Both the position numbers and the translations under genes were made by a program. From the NCBI GenBank assembly GCA_017163975.1, contig JAFFSR010000347.1, forward strand, positions 6,314,001 through 6,378,000: DNA of 64,000 bases, given 5' to 3'. Positions 56,302 to 64,000 of this stretch are shown piece after piece. The notes beneath the pieces were generated by a model that was given only the letters and a program-made list of their open reading frames with translations, searched no databases and was not told where the DNA came from. Numbering within the stretch: the stretch's first letter is position 1; each line of letters opens with the position of its first letter. The DNA comes from Anastatus disparis. Its lineage: Eukaryota; Arthropoda; Insecta; Hymenoptera; Eupelmidae.

Positions 56302-56693
56302 TCTCGTTAAAAATAATCATCCGGATATCCAGGTGGATATCACTCTGATCGAGTTGGATATCACTCTGATTTTCATTTACCTGGATGCAGCTAAAATCCA
56401 TTTGGATATTTTTTACGAAAACTTATAATTAGACATTATAAGCATCTGTATTACATAATAATACTATAGATAAAAGAAAATTTTTCTTTTATTTGTAGTA
56501 TTATTGTTATACAAATGCTTGTAATCATTAATGATTAGTTTTTGTAAAAAAATATCCAAATGCATTTTTGCGGTATCTAGGTGAATGAAGATCAGAGTGA
56601 TATCCAACTCAATCAGAGCGATATCCAACTCCATTAGAGTGATATCCAAGTGGATAATTCACCTGGATATCCAGCTGGTTATTTTCAACAGGG
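56302..56693. mobile_element. 392-bp TIR element, ATCCAGGTGGATATCC words
   Basis: The left end TCTCGTTAAAAATAATCA is a worn version of the right end (inverse CCCTGTTGAAAATAACCA). Inside both ends are GGATATCCAGGTGGATATCAC-like words (read as GGATATCCAGGTGG), then a central palindrome around ACTATAGATAAAAG. Flanking dinucleotides are AT and TT. It lies just after the dynein-like ORF. Confidence 0.72.
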
Positions 56694-57659
56694 TTTTAAG
56701 ACTCTCATTTGTTAAATGATTCTTTATTGAAATATTAGTAATAAGATATATATTTTTGTTTTTAATTAAATGTACACTTTATTATTTGAAAAGTTAACGA
56801 AGTTGTAATATATCTTTTTTCTTGTAACAACTGATGTCAATCTTGGAATTAAATTGAGTGAATTACTTTTGAATCTTAGTTTATTACAAAGTAAAATTTT
56901 CAATTTAATGATTCTAATTATTTATGATTATTACTATATTATTTTTGTTATTATGCATATCATATTATTATTAAATAAAATTATTCTTGTTATAATGCAT
57001 ATTAAGTCATTAAATAAAATAAATTTTAATGCTAAAAATATTTTATTTAAAAAAAATGGACAGTTTTGTATTTTACATCAATTGAGACCTATGTTAACAA
57101 ATAGTTTTTAATATTATATTTATCATTTATTAATAATTAATATTGATAATTAATTTCATTGTATTATAAATTATACTATTATATTATAAATTATACTAAA
57201 GTCACAGAATAGATTAACATCAAATATTTTAATTTTCCTATAATAATTCTATTAAAACATAAATCTAAGAATAAATTTAAAAAAAATTGAAATCATATTT
57301 TAGTATTACATGTGTTATTATTTATCTATGATAAAAACAATTTCTTAAATAATATTTATCATTTTTAGAAATGTATAAATTTTGATAAAAAGTATTTATT
57401 AAATCAGAAATAAATTATATTAATTATTACAATTACAATATTATAAATAACTTGTAATCCTGCAGAAGAAAATATGATTTTATATATGCAGGTCTGATGT
57501 GAAAAACTTCTTAAGTAATTAAATCTAATACTAATTAGGGAAATGTCACTTGTTTGAGACATGGATCTTCCTGTAACCTTTGGATACGTTGTAATACACA
57601 TTATTATGAAAAAATTTACAAACTATCATTCTAATGCTTGATTACTCTGAAATCACTCT
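56694..57659. other. AT-rich stretch without a supported gene
   Basis: Several short ORFs occur (56854-57111, 57404-57601) without start context or domain. If the dynein-like ORF is a real first exon this would be intron. No repeats were recognised. Confidence 0.4.
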
Positions 57660-58048
57660 GATAATTATGAGCTATTTTCTTTATTATGCAAAATTTTCTA
57701 CGAATCTAAATTAAATCCTTTCGATTAAAAAAAATTATATTCAAAAAGCTCAATCTATTCAAAAGTTATAAAAAATTTTTATAGAAATAAGCATGAAATA
57801 AAATTGAAATCTTCATTTAAATGTTATACTGGATTTTTTAAATATTTTTCATATCCTTATAACTTTTAAATGGATTGAGCTTTTAAAATACAACTTTCGT
57901 TTAATCAAAAGAGTCTAATTTCATCTTTTACAAAAATGCTGCAAAATGAACTAATGTACTTTCACAGAGGAGTTATTTTTGTTTTTATAAATTATGTTTG
58001 TTTGAAGAATCCTTAAAAATCTAACAAAATAGCTCATAATTTTAGAAT
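57660..58048. mobile_element. Worn foldback MITE
   Basis: AATTATGAGCTATTTTCTTT near 57667 and AAAATAGCTCATAATTTTAG near 58025 are inverted. Inner arms AAGCTCAATCTATTCAAAAG and CTTTTAAATGGATTGAGCTT also pair. The exact ends and duplication are unclear. Confidence 0.55.
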
Positions 58049-60357
58049 GATTCAGCATTAGGTGAAATGCTTGTGGTTTTCTTCATAATTTTATATATAA
58101 AAACATACCTGACAGTTATAAAATGATTTGCTACTTAACGGCATGTCAGAGTTTCCATGACGTTGAAGTTTGCGACGACGATGATCGTCACGACCTTTAG
58201 CTGATTGCAGTAGGCAAAATTCTAAGTTTGGTCATCTACTAATAGTAGTTAATGGCATATAATAACTTAAATGTGATGTTCACTATGAAATGCACCCACC
58301 CCTAGGGTACAACTACTCATATTAAATGATAATTACCCTTAAGAGGGGATGAAATTTTCAAAAATTCATATTTCCAGTTATAATAAAAATACCAGAATTA
58401 TTTTCTATAATTAGGCTCCTAAGACTGAAAAAAGTAAGCATAGAAGGTTACAGCGAGATCCGATGGGCGGAACCTACCCTTAGGAGGGGATGGAAATTTT
58501 GAAAATTCATATCTCTCGTTCTAATAAAAATACCAGAATTATTTATTATAATTGGGTTTTTAACACTAACAAAAGTAAGTCTGAAAGGTTTCAGCGGGAT
58601 TCGATGGGCAGAACCTACCCTTAGGAGGGGATGAAATTTTCAAAAATTCATATTTCCAGTTATAATAAAAATACCAGAATTATTTTCTATAATTAGGCTC
58701 CTAAGACTGAAAAAAGTAAGCTTAAAAAGTTACAACGAGATACGACGGGCGGAACCTACCCTTAGGAGGGGATGAAATTTTTGAAAATTCATATCTCTTG
58801 TTCTAATAAAAATACCAGAACTATTTTTTACAATTGGGCTTTTAACACTAACAAAAGTAAGTCTGAACGGTTTCAGCGGGAATCGATGGGCGGAACCTAC
58901 CCTTAGGATGAGATAAAATTTTCAAAAATTCATATTTCCAGTTATAATAAAAATACCAGAATTATTTTCTATAATTTGGCTCCTAAGACTGAAAAAAGTA
59001 AGCTTAAAAAGTTACAGCGAAATACGATGGGCGGAACCTACCCTTAGGAGGGGATGAAATTTTTGAAAATTCATATCTCTCGTTCTAATGAAATTACCAG
59101 AATTATTTTTTATAATTGAGCTTTTAACACTAACAAAAGTAAGTCTGAAAGGTTTCAGCGGGATTTGATGGGCGGAACCTACCCTTAGGAGGGGATGAAA
59201 TTTTTAAAAATTCATATTTCCGGTTATAATAAAAATACCAGAATTATTTTCTATAATTAGGCTCCTAAGACTGAAAAAAGTAAGCTTAAAAAATTACAGC
59301 GAGATGCGATGGGCGGAACCTACCCTTAGGAGGGTATGAAATTTTTGAAAATTCATATTTCCGGTTCTAATAAGAATACCAGAATTATTTTCTATAATTA
59401 GGCTCCTAAGGCTAAAATAAGTATACTTAAAAAGTTACAGCGAGATACGATGGGCGGAACCTACCCTTAGGAAGGGATAAAATTTTTGAAAATTTCGCTG
59501 TAACTTTTCAAGTTTACTTATTTTAGCCTTAGGAGCCCAATTATAATAAATAATTCTGGTATTTTTATTAGAAATAAAAATATAAATTTATAAAAATTTC
59601 ATCCCCTTCTAAGGGTAGGTTCCGCCCATCGTATCTCGCTGTAACTTCTTAAGCTAACTTATTTTAGCCTTAGGAGCCTAATTATAAAAAATAATTTTGG
59701 TATTTTTATTATAACGGGAGATATGAATTTTTAAACAATTTTATCCCTTCCTAAGGGTAGGTTCCGTCCATCGTCTCTCGCTGTAACTTTTTAAGCTAAC
59801 TTATTTTAGCGTCAGGAGCCAAATTATAAAAAATAATTCTGGTATTTTTTTTAGAACGAGAGATATAAATTTTAAAAAATTTCATCCCGTCCTAAGGGTA
59901 GGTTCCGCCCATCGTATCTCGCTGTAACTTTTTAAGTATACTTATTTTAGCCTTAGGAGCCTAATTATAGAAAATAATTCTGGTATTTTTATTAGAACCG
60001 GAAATATGAATTTTTAAAAATTTCATCTCCTCCTAAGGGTAGGTTCCGCCCATCGTATCTCGCTGTAACTTTTTAAGCTTACTTATTTTAGCGTTAGGAG
60101 CCTAATTATAAATAATAATTTTGGTATTTTTTTTAGAACGGAAAATATGAATTTTTAAAAATTTCATCCCCTCCTAAGGGTAGGTTCTGCCCATCGTATC
60201 TCGCTGTAACTTTTTAAGCTTACTTAATTTAGCCTTAGGAGCCTAATTATAACAAATAATTCTGGTATTTTCGTTATAACCGGAGATATCAATTTTAAAA
60301 AATTTTATCCCCTCCTAAGGGTAGGTTCCGCCTATCGAATCCCGCTGAAACTTTTTA

Positions 60358-60994
60358 GGGTGAAATCAGATGGAGCGGAAAATAGACGACGGAACGTCAC
60401 AAAACATTCATTCCGTCGCCTTGTTTTCCGTCAAATTTTTTCCCTATATTCACATGGCGCGGAATGTAGCTGAAAAATTGTTGAAAATAGCATACAAATG
60501 TATCCGCGAATTTTAAATTAACAACAAAAATGTTAAAAAAGTTGGAAATAATCACCTATTGTTATTGTAATGAGATTCTTTTTTTCTAAAAATAAAATAT
60601 AGTTTGTTATTATAACCAAATATTTCAATTAACATCATTTTTTTTTAATTATAAAATTGCTGATCAACGTCACAGAACTTCTATTCCGCTCCATGTGAAT
60701 ATAGGGAAACAAATTTGACGGGATAATAGAAGCGTCACAGACTTTTTGAAATTGTTTAAACAAATAGTTAACCAAAATAGAATTTAAAAGTTTGATTGAA
60801 ATTAAAAGTACAGCTATGGAAAGCAAATTAAAAATATTACGTGAGGTTATTGAAGCACTAATAATTTTTTTAAACAAAATGAAAATTGATGTCGTCTATT
60901 ACGTCGTCTTTACTCCGTTGGCGGAATACAAAGATGCGGAATTGAGGTTCTGTGACGTTCCGTCGCCTATTTTCCGCTCCATCTGATTTCACCC
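60358..60994. mobile_element. Harbinger-like MITE, 637 bp, TTA duplication
   Basis: GGGTGAAATCAGATGGAGCG and its inverse are bounded by TTA on both sides (60355-60357 and 60995-60997). The surrounding repeat in other units reads CTTTTTAGACTTAC, which confirms the empty site. It is the same family as 55086-55514 but longer, with an additional inner foldback (CATGTGAATATAGGG region). The ORFs inside it are not genes. Confidence 0.82.
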
Positions 60995-62146
60995 TTAGAC
61001 TTACTTTTGTTAGTGTTAAAAGCCCAATTATAGAAAATTATTCTGGTATTTTTATTAGAACCGGAAATCTGAATTTTTAAAAATTTCTTTCCCTCTTAAG
61101 GGTAGGTTCCGCCCATCGTATCTCGCTGTAACTTTTTAAGCTTACTTATTTAAGCCTTAGGAGCCTTATTATAGAAAATAATTCTGGTATTTTTATTAGA
61201 ACCGGAAATATGAATTTTTAAAAATTTGATCACCTCCTAAGGGTAGGTTTCGCCCATCGTATCTAGCTGTAACTTTTTAAGCTTACTTATTTTAGCGTTA
61301 GGAGCCTAATTATAAATAATAGGTCGTGTATTTTTTTTAGAACGGAAAATATGAATTTTTTAAAATTTCATCCCCTCCTAAGGGTAGGTTCTGCCCATCG
61401 TATCTCGCTGTAACTTTTTATGCTTACTTAATTTAGCCTTAGGCGCCTAATTATAACAAATAATTCTGGTTTTTTTATTAGAGCCGGAAATATGAATTTT
61501 TTAAAATTTTATTTCCTCCTAAGGGTAGGTTTCGCCCATTGTATCTTGCTGTAACTTTTTAAGCTTACTTATTTTAGCCTCACGAGCCTAATTATAAAAA
61601 ATATTCTGATATTTTTATTAGAATGAGATATATGAATTTTAAAAAATTTCATCCCCTCCTAAGGGTAGGTTCCGCCTATCGAATTCCGCTAAAACTTTTT
61701 AGACTTACTTTTGTTAGTGTTGAAAGCCCAATTATAGAAAATTATTCTGGTATTGTTATTAGAACCGGAAATATGAATTTTTTAAAATTTCATCTCCTCC
61801 TAAGGGTAGGTTCCGCCCATCGTATCTCGCTGTAACTTTTTAAGCTTACTTATTTTAGCCTTAGGAGCCTAATTATAGAAAATAATTCTGGTATTTTTAT
61901 CATAACGGGAGATATGAATTTTCAAAAATTTCATCTCCTCCTAAGGGTAGGTTCCGCCCATCGTATCTCGCTGTAACTTTTTAAGCTTACTTATTTTAGC
62001 CTTAGGAGCCTAATTATAGAAAATAATTCTGGTATTTTTATCATAACGGGAGATATGAATTTTCAAAAATTTCATCCCCTCCTAAGGGTAGGTTCCGCCC
62101 ATTAAATCTCGCTGAAACTTATCAGACTTACTTTTGTTAGTGTTAA

Positions 62147-62527
62147 GAGCAGGTCGTATATCTCTGTCCTTTTCTAATTAAAGAATTAATTTTTTTGCAA
62201 AAACTAATAATTGTAGCAAAAAATAAGGAGATAGCCCCATCTCGTATAATAAAAAGCAAGATTTTCTTTGATGAGGAAAAATTATTTTTATCGATTCATT
62301 TTGAAGAAAACCTTGAAAAACTCAAAAAATAGAGGTTAGGATGGACAATTCAGTTTTTCAAGGTTTTCTTAAAATCGAAGCGATAAAAATAATTTTTCCT
62401 CATAAAAGAGAATCTTGCTTTTTATTATACGAGATGGGGCTTTTTTCTTATTTTTTGCTACAATTATTAATTTTTGTGAAAAAATCAATTCTTTGATTAG
62501 AAAAGGACAGATATACTCGACCTCCTC
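62147..62527. mobile_element. 381-bp foldback MITE with TTAA duplication, GAGCAGGTCG ends
   Basis: GAGCAGGTCGTATATCTC and the inverse GATATACTCGACCTCCTC lie between TTAA copies (62143-62146 and 62528-62531). The surrounding repeat has GTGTTAAAAGCCC in other units, so TTAA was the target. Inner arms (TATAATAAAAAGCAAGATTT and inverse) form a long hairpin. Same family as 44319-44702. Confidence 0.83.
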
Positions 62528-63365
62528 TTAAAAGCCCAATTATAAAAAATAATTCTGGTATTTTTATTAGAACGAGAGATATGAATTTTTAAAAATTTGA
62601 TCTCCTCCTAAGGGTAGGTTCCGCCCATCGTATCTCGCTGTAACTTTTTAAGCTTACTTATTTTAGCGTTAGGAGCCTAATTATAAATAATAGGTCTGGT
62701 ATTTTTTTTAGAACGGAAAATATGAATTTTAAAAAATTTCATCCCCTCCTAAGGGTAGGTTCCGCCTATCGAATCCCGCTGAAACTTTTTACACTTACTT
62801 TTGTTAGTGTTAAAAGCCCAATTATAGAAAATTATTCTGGTATTTTTATTAGAACCGGAAATATGAATTTTTTAAAATTTTATTCCCTCCTAAGGGTAGG
62901 TTCCGCCCATTGTATCTCGCTGTAACTTTTTAAGCTTACTTATTTTAGCCTCAGGAGCCTAATTATAAAAAATATTCTGATATTTTTATTAGAACGAGAG
63001 ATATGAATTTTCAAAATTTTCATCCCCTCCTAAGGGTAGGTTCCGCCCATCGGATCTCGCTGTAACCTTCTATGCTCACTTTTGTTAGCCTTAGGAGCCT
63101 AATTATAGAAAATAATTCTGGTATTTTTATTAGAACCAGAGATATGAGTTTTTTCAAATTTCAACCCCCTCCTAAGGGTAGTTATCATCTAATATGAGTA
63201 GTTGTGCCCTAGGGGTGGGTGCATTTTATAGTGAACATCACATTTGAGTTATTATATGCCATTAACTACTATTAGTAGATGACCGAACTTAGAATTTTGC
63301 CTACTGCAATCAGCTAAAGGTCGTGACGATCATCGTCGTCGCAAACTTTAACGTCATGAGTTTCC

Positions 63366-64000
63366 TCCCTCTTAATAATATTTTCATTCAAAGTTTATGA
63401 ATAAACGATGCGTCAAACCAAGTTTTTTCACTACAGTAAGAAAATTTGTAATATTAATCCTAAGTGCGGACAAGTCAAGAAATTCATCCAAACGTTATAC
63501 ATAAAAAGTTATATGCAAACTTTCTATGTATAGTATTTTGAGATTAGGTTTATTGAGCTTAATATCTAATTTTCATTCAAAGTTCATAAAAAAATGACAA
63601 GCTCAATTGAATTTTTATTTCAACGAAAATTATTGTATCATCATAGCTTTAGTGTGGACAAGTTATTACATTTACTTAAATTATGAATTTGAAAAGATAT
63701 CAATAAAATAAAAGTAAAAATCAATTTCAACAACTTTGACATCCTGTTAAAAGAATAATACTTGTTAGTATATTTTAGGTTGATACTTAAATTTTTTCAA
63801 TATATACATTTGTAATAGTGTCAAATATGAAAAGTAAAACAATGATATATTTGATTCAAAATACAACTTCATTCATTTATTTATGCTGGATAGCAAATAC
63901 ATAATACCACATTATACTGCATATATGCGGTATTTTGAAAAAGAGAAAATAGATTGTCTTATGAATTAATTTTTATTATCGATTGATATATACATAATTA
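63366..64000. other. Flanking AT-rich DNA
   Basis: ATTTTCATTCAAAGTTTATGA near 63383 and ATTTTCATTCAAAGTTCATAA near 63570 are two diverged copies of a repeat of about 190 bases. Nothing else is supported to the end of the window. Confidence 0.45.

Larger units (their letters stand above)
58157..63357. mobile_element. 5.2 kb palindromic element of 142-bp repeats with 8-bp duplication
   Basis: ATGACGTTGAAGTTTGCGACG begins and its inverse ...AACGTCAT ends it, with GAGTTTCC duplicated exactly outside (58149-58156 and 63358-63365). Terminal arms of about 190 bases are nearly identical inverts. Between them are tandem units of about 142 bp containing CCTACCCTTAGGAGGGGATG, all in one orientation to about 59495 and all inverted afterwards. 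Two unit types alternate in the left arm: AGGCTCCTAAGACTGA and GGGCTTTTAACACTAA. No gene is present. Elements at 60358-60994 and 62147-62527 are nested. An 8-bp duplication suggests hAT, P or Merlin-type mobilisation. Confidence 0.88.

Noticed and set aside
61623..62925. Repeated MNFKKFHPLLRVGS peptides
   Set aside because: Translation of the 142-bp repeat unit in the large palindrome; not a gene family.

Overview
This is a very AT-rich eukaryotic window, almost certainly from an insect or another arthropod. It contains a Ty1/copia pol fragment, a non-LTR retrotransposon with an initiator/DPE internal promoter, a GIY-YIG Penelope-like element, a pogo/Tigger DNA transposon, Helitron remnants, TTAA- and TTA-targeted MITEs, and one exon-like ORF resembling the N-terminus of cytoplasmic dynein heavy chain. 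There is no prokaryote-style gene packing. Nearly all the DNA is transposable elements inserted into one another.

Layout. Bases 1-3324: decayed copia element whose LTR is split by a MITE. Bases 3433-19339: a four-level nest. A TTATTTACA-array element carries a 15 kb element full of a 282-bp satellite. That element carries a full-length LINE, and the LINE carries a 1.8 kb GGAATATTCC-array element inside its ORF2. Bases 19340-24290: tandem repeats and a foldback element with two nested elements. Bases 24294-26500: a Helitron helicase pseudogene cut by three insertions. Bases 28528-33069: a pogo-type transposon with a spliced, broken transposase and two nested elements. Bases 33637-44702: a series of hairpin-forming non-autonomous elements. 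Bases 45432-51925: a minus-strand Penelope-like element with a hammerhead-like 3' end, split by a second copy of the satellite element and by a 1.1 kb perfect-ended palindrome. Bases 52369-55556: Helitron 3' end and more nested foldback elements. Bases 55949-56209: the dynein-like exon. Bases 58157-63357: a 5.2 kb palindrome of about 142-bp repeats with a perfect 8-bp target duplication and two nested MITEs.

The most notable theme is a set of non-coding elements that share a format rather than a sequence. Their ends are usually CCC...GGG (CCCATATG, CCCACACAG, CCCTGTTGAAAA, CCCTGGTAG, CCCGAGTAACC, CCCCGTCAAAAA). They have 2-bp target duplications that are not restricted to TA (TA, TT, AG, GT, CA, AC, AA and TG are all seen). 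Their bodies are built from one short palindromic word repeated in degenerate form, and the word differs from element to element. Several insertions are confirmed by an empty site or by an ORF that is restored when the element and one duplication are removed. One member has amplified an internal 282-bp repeat into a satellite with higher-order structure. I infer, without proof, that they are mobilised in trans by a CACTA/EnSpm-like or similar 2-bp-duplicating transposase that is not encoded in this window.

Boundaries given to the base rest on visible inverted termini and target duplications. Protein family calls rest on motifs recognised by eye, with no database search.
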